Source: Brucella daejeonensis
Lineage (GTDB): Bacteria > Pseudomonadota > Alphaproteobacteria > Rhizobiales > Rhizobiaceae
Length of the DNA stretch: 64,000 nt
NCBI RefSeq assembly: GCF_014199265.1
Contig: NZ_JACIJG010000009.1
Coordinates: forward strand, 1 to 64,000
Direction: 5' to 3'
This document shows positions 53,591 to 62,718 of this stretch, one piece after another. Positions within the stretch are counted from its first letter, which is position 1. Every line of letters starts with the position of its first letter. The translations under genes were made by a program, and so were the position numbers. The notes beneath the pieces are model-generated. The model had not been told where the DNA came from. It saw only the letters and a program-made list of their open reading frames with translations, and did not search any database.

Positions 53591-54075
53591 CCTGTGCATC
53601 TCCATTTCTATGCTGCCATCATTGCCGAACGATTATGAATGCACGCTGAATATTGCTGCCAATTTACATATATGAATAAATTTCAAATATCTAGCATCCC
53701 TAACCGTCTCTAAACAACAAGAAGAGTATTTGATTTATCAAAAGACGTATCTTTTACTTTCATCATATAAATATTACAAAAGAGCGGCGACAACGTTCAC
53801 CACTCTTCGTTTTGGCTTTGACGCCTCCGAAATCGGCGGCGCGGCGTGCACCCCATGCCGCGACCGCAACGATAATCTACCTGAACGACCTTTCCAGCAT
53901 CGGAAATATCCACCCGCAATAGGTAGAGAATAGCGGTTACGGGTAAAGTCACTTAATTTTACGCAGATCTATCAATCTCGATCGGGCATCGGAGCAAACT
54001 CTCCTCGCGATACCTTGAACGTAGAGGCATTTTGACATCTGGCGGCGGCGAGGGAAAAACGCCATATCGTACATC
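53591..54075. other. intergenic region between BA14K gene and lipB
   Basis: 485 AT-rich bases. One short frame (53730-53933) lacks a ribosome site and looks like chance. No strong repeat or operator seen. Confidence 0.6.
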
Positions 54076-54843
54076 ATGACGAACAGCCCTGCCTCCTCCC
54101 TCCCCGATACTGCAACGCCAAAGCCTCGCGAGCGCGATGCGCTTGAAGCGAACTTTTTTCCCACATCAGCGAATGCGTCGCCGGTGGAATGGATCGTGGC
54201 AGACGGCCTGACAGACTATGAAGAGGCGCTTGCCTTCATGGAAACGCGTGTGCAGGCCATTCGGGACGGCACGGCCAACGAACTCGTCTGGCTGGTCGAG
54301 CACCCGCCCCTGTATACCGCTGGCACGAGCGCGCGGGCGGAAGACCTGCTTGCGCCCGATAGCCTGCCGGTTTTCAACACAGGACGCGGTGGAGAATATA
54401 CCTATCACGGTCCCGGTCAGCGCGTGGCCTATGTCATGCTGGACCTCAAGCGCAGACGCGAAGACGTGCGCGCCTTCGTGGCCGCCCTGGAACAATGGAT
54501 TATCGAAAGCCTCGCCGAATTCAATGTGAAGGGTGAACGCCGTGAAGACCGTGTCGGCGTATGGGTCGTGCGCCCGGAAAAGCCGCGTCTGGCCAATGGC
54601 GGCACGTGCGAGGACAAGATCGCGGCCATCGGTATCCGGCTTCGCCGCTGGGTCAGTTTTCATGGCATCGCCATCAATGTAGAACCCGATCTCAGCCATT
54701 ATGGCGGCATCGTTCCCTGTGGCATTTCCGAACACGGCGTCACCAGCCTTGTGGATCTCGGGCTTCCGGTCACGATGGGCGACGTGGATGTCGCGCTTGG
54801 CAAGACATTTGAGAATATATTCGGCCCTCGGCAGGCCAGATAA
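54076..54843 (+). CDS. lipB: lipoyl(octanoyl) transferase
   Basis: 255 residues: substrate loop [21 protein letters not shown] (given as [12 protein letters not shown]), catalytic Lys in [15 protein letters not shown] and catalytic Cys in GGIVPCGIS. Moves octanoate from ACP to lipoyl domains. The first 30 residues are an extra polar extension typical of alphaproteobacterial LipB. The start has no strong ribosome site. Ends 2 bases before the DMT gene, convergent. Confidence 0.95.
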   Translation: MTNSPASSLPDTATPKPRERDALEANFFPTSANASPVEWIVADGLTDYEEALAFMETRVQAIRDGTANELVWLVEHPPLYTAGTSARAEDLLAPDSLPVFNTGRGGEYTYHGPGQRVAYVMLDLKRRREDVRAFVAALEQWIIESLAEFNVKGERREDRVGVWVVRPEKPRLANGGTCEDKIAAIGIRLRRWVSFHGIAINVEPDLSHYGGIVPCGISEHGVTSLVDLGLPVTMGDVDVALGKTFENIFGPRQAR

Positions 54844-54845
54844 CG

Positions 54846-55778
54846 TCAGGACGACGCCTGCTCGGCCTTTATCTTGCTCTCGCGCATGAAAACGTAAAAG
54901 CCCGAACCTATGATAATCGCAATACCGAGCCATTTGGACGGCGTCGGGAAATCGCCGAAGACGATCAGGCCGACGAGAACGGCATTTACGATTTCGAGAT
55001 ATTGAAACGGCGCCAGCACGGATGCGGGTGCAAGCTTGAACGCCTGCACCACCATCAGATGGCTGACTGTGCCGATCGTTCCCAGCAACACGAGAAGCAG
55101 CCACGGCTGCACGCCGGTTGGCAGGCCGAAGCGCATGTCCTCAAGTCCCGTGTTCGCGGCAAGCAGCATCGCGACACCAACGAACAGCCAGCCGCCCAGC
55201 CCGGCATAAAGCTGCATGGCAAGCGGACTTTCCTTCGCTCCGTATTTGCGGTTGAGGATCAGATAGATCGCGAAAGTGACGGCAGTAGCCAGTGGCAGAA
55301 GCGAAACCGCGCCGAAAATCTCAAAACTCGGCTGAATGACGATCATCGTTCCGATCAAACCGATAGCGACCGCGCTAAAGCGCCTCCACCCCACCTTTTC
55401 CTTCAAAAAAAGAGCCGAAAAGAGCGTGAGGATCAACGGCTCGGCGAAAAAGACCGCCATGGCGTCCGCGAGCGGCATATATTTGACGGCCGTAAAGAAA
55501 CACAAACCGCCGAAGCCCATCAACGCACCACGCACCAGGTTGCCTGTCAGATGTGATGTGGCGAGCGCCCTGAAGCCGCCGACGGCGAGAATGATGAAAA
55601 ACATCAACCAGGATTGCACGAAAAACCGCATGAAGGTGACGGTTGCGGGCGGCATGTCGTCCATCATGGCGAGCCACTTTCCGATCGCGTCCATTAGCGG
55701 CAGCATGAGAACGGAAAGGACCATGATGCCCATCCCTTTTACGTGTGCTTCCACACCAACCGCCGCTGTCTTCTGCAT
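54846..55778 (-). CDS. EamA/DMT-family transporter
   Basis: 310 residues from the ATG at 55778 (or 323 from 55817). Ten predicted membrane helices in two EamA repeats (MRFFVQSWLMFFIILAVGGF; LVLLGTIGTVSHLMVVQAF). Substrates of the family include amino acids, metabolites and S-adenosylmethionine; here unknown. GGGA lies about 10 bases upstream. Confidence 0.82.
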   Translation of the reverse strand: MQKTAAVGVEAHVKGMGIMVLSVLMLPLMDAIGKWLAMMDDMPPATVTFMRFFVQSWLMFFIILAVGGFRALATSHLTGNLVRGALMGFGGLCFFTAVKYMPLADAMAVFFAEPLILTLFSALFLKEKVGWRRFSAVAIGLIGTMIVIQPSFEIFGAVSLLPLATAVTFAIYLILNRKYGAKESPLAMQLYAGLGGWLFVGVAMLLAANTGLEDMRFGLPTGVQPWLLLVLLGTIGTVSHLMVVQAFKLAPASVLAPFQYLEIVNAVLVGLIVFGDFPTPSKWLGIAIIIGSGFYVFMRESKIKAEQASS

Positions 55779-56097
55779 AGTCGCATATTCCCACAGGGGA
55801 CAGTCTTCGCCCCTCAAGAAGCTCTATTCCAAGCCCGGATCGCTTTCCATCGACCTTTTGTAAAGAAAGCACCGCCAGTTTGACTTTCGCCTTCTTTCTG
55901 GTGCAAATCCTGCTCGCTGAGAGCGAAATCCTTTGATAAAGCTGGCCAAGCGCGGAACGTAAAGCGAACTTCTGTCGCCTTTCAGTTTGTGGCATGGCAT
56001 CATCTATGTGATTCGCAGGCGCGTTAATTTGGGGCCGTATCGTGCTTCTGGCCGTACATTCCCTTGAAGAATTCTGACAGAAAGCTTTTCGGACACG
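55779..56097. other. intergenic region between DMT gene and parE
   Basis: 319 bases, divergent start signals. No gene or notable repeat seen. The parE ribosome site is weak. Confidence 0.55.
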
Positions 56098-58209
56098 ATG
56101 GACGACAGCAACGATCTCTTTTCAAGAGTAGTGAACAATGCAAGGGAACGGCAGATTGAGCGGCAAACGGTTGAAAGCACCGCGCCACAGCCTGTCGGCC
56201 AGCTCGCAGCAGTGCCGTTGCCATCCACACCGAAACCCGCACCCGTTGCCGCCAAGGCACCGCCGGCGTCAACGGGTGGCGACGATTATAATGCCTCTTC
56301 GATCCGCGTCCTTGAAGGGCTGGAGCCGGTGCGTCTGCGTCCCGGTATGTATATCGGCGGTACGGACGAAAAGGCCCTGCACCATCTCTTTGCCGAAGTC
56401 ATCGACAATTCGATGGACGAGGCCGTAGCAGGACATGCCAATTTCATCGAGGTCAGCCTCAACGCCGAAGGCTTTATCACCGTCACGGATAATGGACGCG
56501 GCATTCCCGTGGACGAACATCCGCAGGTACCCGGAAAATCCACGCTCGAAGTCATCATGACCAAGCTTCATGCGGGTGGCAAATTCGATGGCAAGGCCTA
56601 TGAAACATCCGGTGGTCTGCACGGCGTCGGTGTTTCGGTCGTCAATGCGCTGTCCGACGTGCTGGAAGTGGAAGTGGCGCGTAACCGTCGGCTCTATCGT
56701 CAGCGTTTTTCGCGTGGTATCCCGCAGGGCGGTCTGGAAGATGCGGGCGAAGTGCATAATCGCCGCGGCACGCGCGTTCGTTTTCACCCCGACCCGGATA
56801 TTTTCGGCAAGACGGCCCGTTTCGATCCGCACCGGCTTTATCGCATGGCGCGGTCCAAGGCCTATCTGTTCGGCGGCGTTGAGATTCGCTGGAATTGCGA
56901 TCCGGCTCTACTCGATCCGAAGAAGGAAACGCCGGAAAAGGCTGTTTTCCATTTTCCCGGCGGGTTGAAGGACTACCTTGCTGCTTCACTGGGCAAGGAA
57001 CATCAGGTTACGCGTGAGATTTTCTCTGGCAAAACCGAAAAACAGGGCGGACATGGTGCGGTCGAATGGGCGGTATCATGGTTCGGCGGCGACGGTTTTG
57101 TTCATTCCTACTGTAACACCATTCCAACCGGCGACGGCGGCACACATGAAGCAGGCCTGCGCATTGCGCTGACACGCGGCCTCAAGGCTTACGCCGAACT
57201 GACAAATAACAAGCGCGCTTCGATTATCACCACGGATGACGTGATGGTGTCGGCAGCGGGCATGTTGTCCGTCTTCATCCGCGAGCCGGAATTTGTCGGA
57301 CAGACCAAGGACAAGCTGGCGACTGTGGAAGCGCAGCGCATCGTGGAAAACGTGATCCGCGATCCATTCGACCACTGGCTGGCGGCATCGCCGCAGGAGG
57401 CCTCGCGTCTCCTTGACTGGGTAGTGGATCGCGCCGAGGAACGCCTGCGTCGCCGTCAGGAAAAGGAAACTGTCCGCAAGAGTGCGACACGCAAGCTGCG
57501 CCTGCCCGGCAAACTCGCCGACTGCACGCAGAATGCGGCAGCGGGCGCGGAACTGTTCATCGTCGAAGGCGATTCGGCAGGCGGCTCAGCCAAGCAGGCG
57601 CGCAATCGCGCCATGCAGGCTATTTTGCCATTGCGCGGCAAGATTTTGAACGTCGCCAGTGCGGGACGTGACAAGCTGACCGCCAACCAGCAGATCGCCG
57701 ATCTCATTCAGGCGCTGGGCTGCGGCACGCGCAAGAATTATCGCGAAGACGATCTGCGCTATGACCGCGTGATCGTCATGACCGATGCCGACGTGGACGG
57801 TGCGCATATCGCGTCGCTGCTTATCACCTTCTTCTATCAGGAAATGCCGGAACTGATCCGCAACGGCCACCTCTATCTGGCCGTACCGCCGCTTTATCGC
57901 CTGAGCCAGGGCGGCAAGACCGCCTATGCACGCGACGATGCGCATAAGGACGAATTGTTGCGCACGCTATTCACCGGTCGCGGCAAGGTGGAAATCGGGC
58001 GTTTCAAAGGTCTTGGTGAAATGCGCGCCGATCAGCTCAAGGAAACCACGATGGACCCGGCCAAGCGCACGCTTTTGCGGGTACAGGTGGACGAGGACTA
58101 TATCGACGAAACACGCAACACGGTCGATGAATTGATGGGTACCAAGCCGGAAGCCCGTTTCCGCTTCATCTCGGATCGTGCGGCTTTCGTGGAAGAGCTG
58201 GATATCTAA
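56098..58209 (+). CDS. parE: DNA topoisomerase IV subunit B
   Basis: 703 residues. Polar N-terminal extension (about 60 residues), GHKL ATPase (DNSMDEA; DNGRGIPVDEH; GLHGVGVSVVNALS), transducer, then TOPRIM with VEGDSAGGSAKQARNR and DADVDGAHI. Length and sequence fit ParE rather than the ~800-residue GyrB. Partner parC is not in the window. Unlinks daughter chromosomes. A terminator follows. Confidence 0.93.
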   Translation: MDDSNDLFSRVVNNARERQIERQTVESTAPQPVGQLAAVPLPSTPKPAPVAAKAPPASTGGDDYNASSIRVLEGLEPVRLRPGMYIGGTDEKALHHLFAEVIDNSMDEAVAGHANFIEVSLNAEGFITVTDNGRGIPVDEHPQVPGKSTLEVIMTKLHAGGKFDGKAYETSGGLHGVGVSVVNALSDVLEVEVARNRRLYRQRFSRGIPQGGLEDAGEVHNRRGTRVRFHPDPDIFGKTARFDPHRLYRMARSKAYLFGGVEIRWNCDPALLDPKKETPEKAVFHFPGGLKDYLAASLGKEHQVTREIFSGKTEKQGGHGAVEWAVSWFGGDGFVHSYCNTIPTGDGGTHEAGLRIALTRGLKAYAELTNNKRASIITTDDVMVSAAGMLSVFIREPEFVGQTKDKLATVEAQRIVENVIRDPFDHWLAASPQEASRLLDWVVDRAEERLRRRQEKETVRKSATRKLRLPGKLADCTQNAAAGAELFIVEGDSAGGSAKQARNRAMQAILPLRGKILNVASAGRDKLTANQQIADLIQALGCGTRKNYREDDLRYDRVIVMTDADVDGAHIASLLITFFYQEMPELIRNGHLYLAVPPLYRLSQGGKTAYARDDAHKDELLRTLFTGRGKVEIGRFKGLGEMRADQLKETTMDPAKRTLLRVQVDEDYIDETRNTVDELMGTKPEARFRFISDRAAFVEELDI

Positions 58210-58230
58210 TCAGGCTGAAACACTATAGCG

Positions 58231-58265
58231 CGGCGGTGAGGCTGATGCCCGCCGCCGTTTGTTTT
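58231..58265 (+). terminator. intrinsic terminator of parE
   Basis: CGGCGG (58231-58236) pairs with CCGCCG (58252-58257), followed by TTTGTTTTATTTA. Good T tract. Confidence 0.8.
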
Positions 58266-58307
58266 ATTTATAAACAAGACTCTCTATCTATATGAAAAGA
58301 TAAGGTT

Positions 58308-58490
58308 TCAGGCCTTCACATCAATCCCCAGTTTCGTCTCGATTTCTTCAATCGACTCTTTCACGAAAAAAGTCTGATCGGTACTCAGGGTCACGATGCG
58401 AGTGCCCGTCCCATAGGCATTATAGGACAAGACGTGATTGAAATTGACCGCGAGCTTTTCGCCGCCCACATCCGTCAGCATGATCCACAT
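58308..58490 (-). CDS. small FlbD-like protein (60 residues)
   Basis: MWIMLTDVGGEKLAVNFNHV..., TRIVTLSTDQTFFVKESIEEI. The plan (LT-x-GGEKLAVN, then VTL-x-DQ-x2-VKES-x-EE) recalls the FlbD/YlzI family of flagellar-operon proteins. No flagellar gene is near, so it may be a stand-alone paralogue. Function unknown. Lies between parE (convergent) and a GNAT gene. Confidence 0.55.
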   Translation of the reverse strand: MWIMLTDVGGEKLAVNFNHVLSYNAYGTGTRIVTLSTDQTFFVKESIEEIETKLGIDVKA

Positions 58491-58561
58491 GGCTTGCCCT
58501 CCTCATGAAAACCGGGTTTCCTACAAAGGATAGGCACATCTCATGAACTGGCAATAGCGTC

Positions 58562-59050
58562 TCAAAGCTTTGCTTGCATCCTGACTTTTTCGACGTCACG
58601 GCCAAGACTGACAGACATTTCAGAACCGCGCCATTCGATCCGAAAACCCATTTTTTCATAGAGCCTGATGGCGCGAAAATTATCGGCATGGGTGCCGATT
58701 TCTGCTTCACTAAAACCATCTAGCAGAATTTGCGCCATCAGCGCATCGAGAAGACCTGTGCCAATCCCCTGCCCCTGATAAGGCGGATCAATCCATAGAT
58801 CTGCAATATAATTGCTTTTGGGAATTCGTGCGCCCCAGCCACAGGCAATTCCATCCCTTTCAGCAACCAGAACACCGTCGGCATTCTCATGCAAATAACC
58901 CAGAAAATTTTCTTCCATGGCGGAGCGGCGTTCGTCGCTTAAAAAATCGATGCCAACAGAGGTTTCCCACGCCCTGACTGAAAGCGCGGCTATCGATACA
59001 AATTCGCCGGGGAGACCCCGGCGAACAAGATAATCAAATTTTACCACCAC
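58562..59050 (-). CDS. GNAT-family N-acetyltransferase
   Basis: 162 residues, acetyltransferase domain with the acetyl-CoA loop [15 protein letters not shown] and the end [13 protein letters not shown]. Overlaps the 3' end of gatA by 10 bases, so it is translated from the gatC-gatA transcript. Substrate unknown. Confidence 0.87.
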   Translation of the reverse strand: MVVKFDYLVRRGLPGEFVSIAALSVRAWETSVGIDFLSDERRSAMEENFLGYLHENADGVLVAERDGIACGWGARIPKSNYIADLWIDPPYQGQGIGTGLLDALMAQILLDGFSEAEIGTHADNFRAIRLYEKMGFRIEWRGSEMSVSLGRDVEKVRMQAKL

Positions 59051-60522
59051 TTTGCCGGGGTAAAGCGCCCGGCAGCCTGTTCGATGGCATGAGCCGCCTG
59101 AAACAGCGTCTCTTCCTCGAACGGGCGTCCGATCAGTTGCAGACCGAGCGGCAAGCCTTGCGCATTGATGCCAGCAGGCACGGAAATGCCCGGAAGACCG
59201 GCCATATTGACCGTAACCGTGAAGATGTCGTTGAGATACATCTTGACCGGATCGTTGGCGAGCTCTTCATCCGCCAGACCGAAAGCCGCCGACGGTGTCG
59301 CAGGCGTCAGGATCGCGTGAACGCCCTTGGCGAAAACGTCCTCGAAATCCTTCTTGATCAGCGTGCGGACCTTCTGGGCGCGCAGGTAGTAGGCGTCATA
59401 ATAACCAGCCGACAGAACATAGGTGCCGATGACGATGCGGCGCTTCACTTCTTTGCCGAAACCGGCAGCGCGGGTCTGCTCGTACATGTCGGCAATGTCC
59501 TTGCCCGGCACACGCAGACCATAACGCACGCCGTCATAGCGGGCGAGGTTCGATGACGCTTCGGCAGGCGCGACAATATAATAAGCAGGCAGTGCGTACT
59601 TCGTATGCGGCAGCGAAATATCGACAATTTCCGCACCGGCATCCTTCAGATACTGAATGCCCTTCTGCCAGAGTTCCTCGATTTCACCCGGCATGCCATC
59701 AACGCGATACTCCTTCGGAATACCGATCTTCATGCCCTTGAGCGACTTGCCGATGGCAGCTTCATAATCCGGCACCGGCAGATCGACCGACGTGGTGTCT
59801 TTCAGGTCGAGCGAGGCCATGGATTTCAGCATAATAGCGGCATCGCGCACGTCGCGGGCAATCGGGCCAGCCTGATCGAGCGACGAAGCGAAGGCGACCG
59901 TGCCCCAGCGCGAAACGCGGCCATAGGTCGGCTTGATACCGACCGTGCCGGTAAAGGCTGCTGGCTGGCGGATGGAGCCGCCCGTGTCGGTTGCGGTTGC
60001 GCCCGCGCAAAGCTGTGCGGCAACGGCAGCGGCGGAACCGCCCGACGAGCCGCCCGGCACCAGATCGGCATTAGAGCCATTGGCGCGCCACGGATTTTTC
60101 ACCGAACCGTAAAAGGAAGTCTCGTTGGACGAGCCCATGGCGAATTCGTCCATGTTGAGCTTGCCCAGCATGACCGCGCCATCGGCCCACAGATTGGCGG
60201 TGACGGTCGATTCATATTCCGGCTTGAAGCCGTCGAGAATATGCGAACAAGCCTGCGTATGCACGCCCTTGGTCGCGAACAGATCCTTCACGCCCAGCGG
60301 AATGCCTTCCAGTGCGCCCGCTTCGCCCTTGGCGATGCGTTCATCCGACGCTTTCGCCGTGTCCCGCGCCTGATCGTGGGTCACAGTCACATAGGCATTG
60401 ATGGCTTCATTGGCGCTATCGATAGCGCTGAGATAGGCTTCTGTCAGCTCGGTCGCGGTGATGGCTTTGGCCTTCAGCTTGTCACGCGCCTCGGCAATGG
60501 TCAGTGCGGTCAATTCGCTCAT
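59041..60522 (-). CDS. gatA: Asp-tRNA(Asn)/Glu-tRNA(Gln) amidotransferase subunit A
   Basis: 493 residues, amidase signature family. Catalytic triad Lys ([10 protein letters not shown]), cis-Ser and nucleophile Ser in [16 protein letters not shown]. Releases ammonia from glutamine for GatB. It is separated from gatC by a GNAT gene; gatB is not within the window. Confidence 0.96.
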   Translation of the reverse strand: MSELTALTIAEARDKLKAKAITATELTEAYLSAIDSANEAINAYVTVTHDQARDTAKASDERIAKGEAGALEGIPLGVKDLFATKGVHTQACSHILDGFKPEYESTVTANLWADGAVMLGKLNMDEFAMGSSNETSFYGSVKNPWRANGSNADLVPGGSSGGSAAAVAAQLCAGATATDTGGSIRQPAAFTGTVGIKPTYGRVSRWGTVAFASSLDQAGPIARDVRDAAIMLKSMASLDLKDTTSVDLPVPDYEAAIGKSLKGMKIGIPKEYRVDGMPGEIEELWQKGIQYLKDAGAEIVDISLPHTKYALPAYYIVAPAEASSNLARYDGVRYGLRVPGKDIADMYEQTRAAGFGKEVKRRIVIGTYVLSAGYYDAYYLRAQKVRTLIKKDFEDVFAKGVHAILTPATPSAAFGLADEELANDPVKMYLNDIFTVTVNMAGLPGISVPAGINAQGLPLGLQLIGRPFEEETLFQAAHAIEQAAGRFTPAKWW

Positions 60523-60534
60523 CGTCTAATCCTG

Positions 60535-61011
60535 TCAATGCGCCTCTGTGAGACGCTTTTCAAAAAAGGCGCTGTATTCAGAGTCCGGATAATCCAGGAC
60601 CACACCGCAGCGCGTAAAACCCGAATTCTCATAAAGTCGCCACGCCCCAGCAAAACTGGAACCGATCCCCGTTTCCAGAACGAGATGAGAAACACCCTTG
60701 GCTTTCGCGAGGTCCTCAATCGCATCCACGAGAGCCGAGCCAACGCGATTGCCGCGCACTTCGGGACGCGTGAACATACGTTTCAACTCGCCGACGCCAT
60801 CGTCGTGCATTTTCAGGGCGCCGCAGCCGACAGCCTTGCCTGCTTCGTCACGGGCCACGAGAACTGTAGTATGAGGTTCGGCCATTTGCTCGACGGTCAT
60901 CCTGAACTGAAACTCCCGCGGGGAAAGCGGCTGTAGATGCGCGTTCAGTTGTTCGATCAACTCACGCACATCGTCCTGCAATGGGGTCTCGATCGAAACC
61001 CGAACAGCCAT
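60535..61011 (-). CDS. GNAT-family N-acetyltransferase between gatC and gatA
   Basis: 158 residues: MAVRVSIETPLQDDVRELIEQL, acetyl-CoA loop RPEVRGNRVGSALVDAI, end LYENSGFTRCG. Four bases after gatC and 12 before gatA, so a full member of this operon. The family (PhnO-like) acetylates small amines; role beside an amidotransferase unknown. Confidence 0.88.
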   Translation of the reverse strand: MAVRVSIETPLQDDVRELIEQLNAHLQPLSPREFQFRMTVEQMAEPHTTVLVARDEAGKAVGCGALKMHDDGVGELKRMFTRPEVRGNRVGSALVDAIEDLAKAKGVSHLVLETGIGSSFAGAWRLYENSGFTRCGVVLDYPDSEYSAFFEKRLTEAH

Positions 61012-61014
61012 GAC

Positions 61015-61302
61015 TTACTCCACGACCTTCGGCACGACAAAAAAATCCTCTTCCGTCACCGGCGCATTGGCGACCACGGCGGCAGCGATTCCGCCGTCGG
61101 TCACCTTGTCTTCGCGCAGACGCATCGTCATCGGCGTCACCGAGGTCATCGGCTCGACGCCATCGACATTGACTTCATTCAATTGCTCGACGAAGCCCAG
61201 AATTGCATTGAGCTCACCGGTCATGCGTTCGGCATCGTCCTCGCTGACGGCAATGCGCGCAAGATGCGCAACCCGCTTGACGGTGGAAATATCGACGGAC
61301 AT
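61015..61302 (-). CDS. gatC: Asp-tRNA(Asn)/Glu-tRNA(Gln) amidotransferase subunit C
   Basis: 95 residues from the ATG at 61302 (GGAGAACAGG before it). [23 protein letters not shown] (given as [16 protein letters not shown]) and [17 protein letters not shown] are GatC motifs. Belt protein joining GatA and GatB. First gene of gatC-GNAT-gatA-GNAT. Confidence 0.94.
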   Translation of the reverse strand: MSVDISTVKRVAHLARIAVSEDDAERMTGELNAILGFVEQLNEVNVDGVEPMTSVTPMTMRLREDKVTDGGIAAAVVANAPVTEEDFFVVPKVVE

Positions 61303-61419
61303 CCTGTTCTCCGCAAAAACTAAATCAATGAACGCTGGACAGGGGCGGCAAACTGCCACCCCAGAGGTTCTTTGTTATGGCTATAACGGTGCGCTTGTTG
61401 AAGCGCAACATTTCTTCAA

Positions 61420-62127
61420 TCAGAAGCTATGAACGGTCCCTACCGGATCGGCCAGCACTTTTGTGCCCGGATGATCAGCCATGCCTGCAATGAATTTATC
61501 TGCTGTCTGGTCGATGATCGGGAACGAACCGTAATGGCAGGGCAGCACGGCCTTGAAGTTGAAATAGCGCTGGCATGCGAGCGCTGCAACCGCGCCGCCC
61601 ATGGTGAAGCGGTCGCCAATCGGCACGATGCCGATTTCCGGCTGATGCAATTCGTTGATCAGCGCCATATCGGAGAAAATATCGGTATCACCCATATGAT
61701 AAAGCGTCGGCGCATCCTCGAAATGGAACACCAGACCGTTCGGGTTACCCAGCGAATGCGACACGCCATCTTCCGTCTGCGTGGCGGAAGAATGCAGCGC
61801 ATTAACGAAAGTGACCGTAAAGCCGTCATGCGCCTGCGTGCCGCCTGTATTGCCGGGATCGACTTTTTCCACGCCCCGGCGGGCAAGCCAGCTTGCCAGA
61901 TCGGCATTGGCGATGACCGTCGCGCCCGTTTCCTTGGCAATGGCAATTGTATCGCCGGTATGATCGCCATGACCGTGGGTCAGCGCGACATGGGTGATGC
62001 CTCTGGTCGCTTCCTTGAGGTCGATCCCTTTCGCGCCCGGATTACCATTGATAAAGGGATCGATCAAAATAACTGCTTTGTCGGTTTCGACACGAAAGGC
62101 GGAATGGCCGAGCCAGGTGATTTTCAT
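61420..62127 (-). CDS. UPF0173 metal-dependent hydrolase (UlaG-like)
   Basis: 235 residues, metallo-beta-lactamase fold: [11 protein letters not shown], metal motif HGHGDHTGD, then [12 protein letters not shown] and [14 protein letters not shown]0173 family; no proven substrate. Stands alone, divergent from ruvX. Confidence 0.88.
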   Translation of the reverse strand: MKITWLGHSAFRVETDKAVILIDPFINGNPGAKGIDLKEATRGITHVALTHGHGDHTGDTIAIAKETGATVIANADLASWLARRGVEKVDPGNTGGTQAHDGFTVTFVNALHSSATQTEDGVSHSLGNPNGLVFHFEDAPTLYHMGDTDIFSDMALINELHQPEIGIVPIGDRFTMGGAVAALACQRYFNFKAVLPCHYGSFPIIDQTADKFIAGMADHPGTKVLADPVGTVHSF

Positions 62128-62226
62128 GAGCGTGCTCCTTACGTCTCGATTTCCATGTTCGGAACAGATATGACGCTTGCATATTTATAAGCAAGGTTGG
62201 ATCACTTCAAAATCCGATGAGGACCA

Positions 62227-62718
62227 ATGGCCGTTGTAGAAATCGATGAAATTCCGGCGCTCCTGAAGCCGGGGCAAACAATCGCAGGTCTGGATCTGGG
62301 CACCAAGACCATTGGGTTTGCCATTTCCGACCTTGGCCTTTCCTTCGCGCATCCCCGCCCGGTTATTAAACGCACCAAATTCACAATCGATGCACAGGTT
62401 CTGCTCAAAGCGCTGCAAGCCGACCGGGTGGGCGTCATTGTGATCGGTCTGCCGATGAATATGGACGGCAGTTCCGGTCCCCGCGTTCAGGCGACGCGGG
62501 CCTTCGTGCGCACCATGCAGCCGCTGACCGACCTGCCCTTCGTCTTCTGGGATGAGCGGCTTTCGACGGTCGCCGCCGAACGCGCATTGATCGGCATGGA
62601 CGTATCGCGCGGCAAGCGCGCCGAACGCATCGATTCGGCTGCTGCCGCTTTTATCCTGCAAGGCGCGCTCGACCGGCTGCACGCGCTGCGTCGGCAGAGT
62701 GATTACGACGCCGGATAA
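62227..62718 (+). CDS. ruvX: putative Holliday junction resolvase / pre-16S rRNA nuclease
   Basis: 163 residues, YqgF/RuvX fold. RNase H-like acidic residues in [31 protein letters not shown], and [16 protein letters not shown]. Processes the 5' end of 16S rRNA in E. coli and resolves junctions in other bacteria. Its last 16 bases overlap the 3' end of the convergent acyl-CoA dehydrogenase gene. Confidence 0.92.
   Translation: MAVVEIDEIPALLKPGQTIAGLDLGTKTIGFAISDLGLSFAHPRPVIKRTKFTIDAQVLLKALQADRVGVIVIGLPMNMDGSSGPRVQATRAFVRTMQPLTDLPFVFWDERLSTVAAERALIGMDVSRGKRAERIDSAAAAFILQGALDRLHALRRQSDYDAG

Noticed and set aside
53730-53933. 67-codon plus-strand frame before lipB
   Set aside because: No ribosome site, AT-rich start and no family features.
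59605-60936. 443-codon plus-strand frame
   Set aside because: Antisense of gatA and the GNAT gene.
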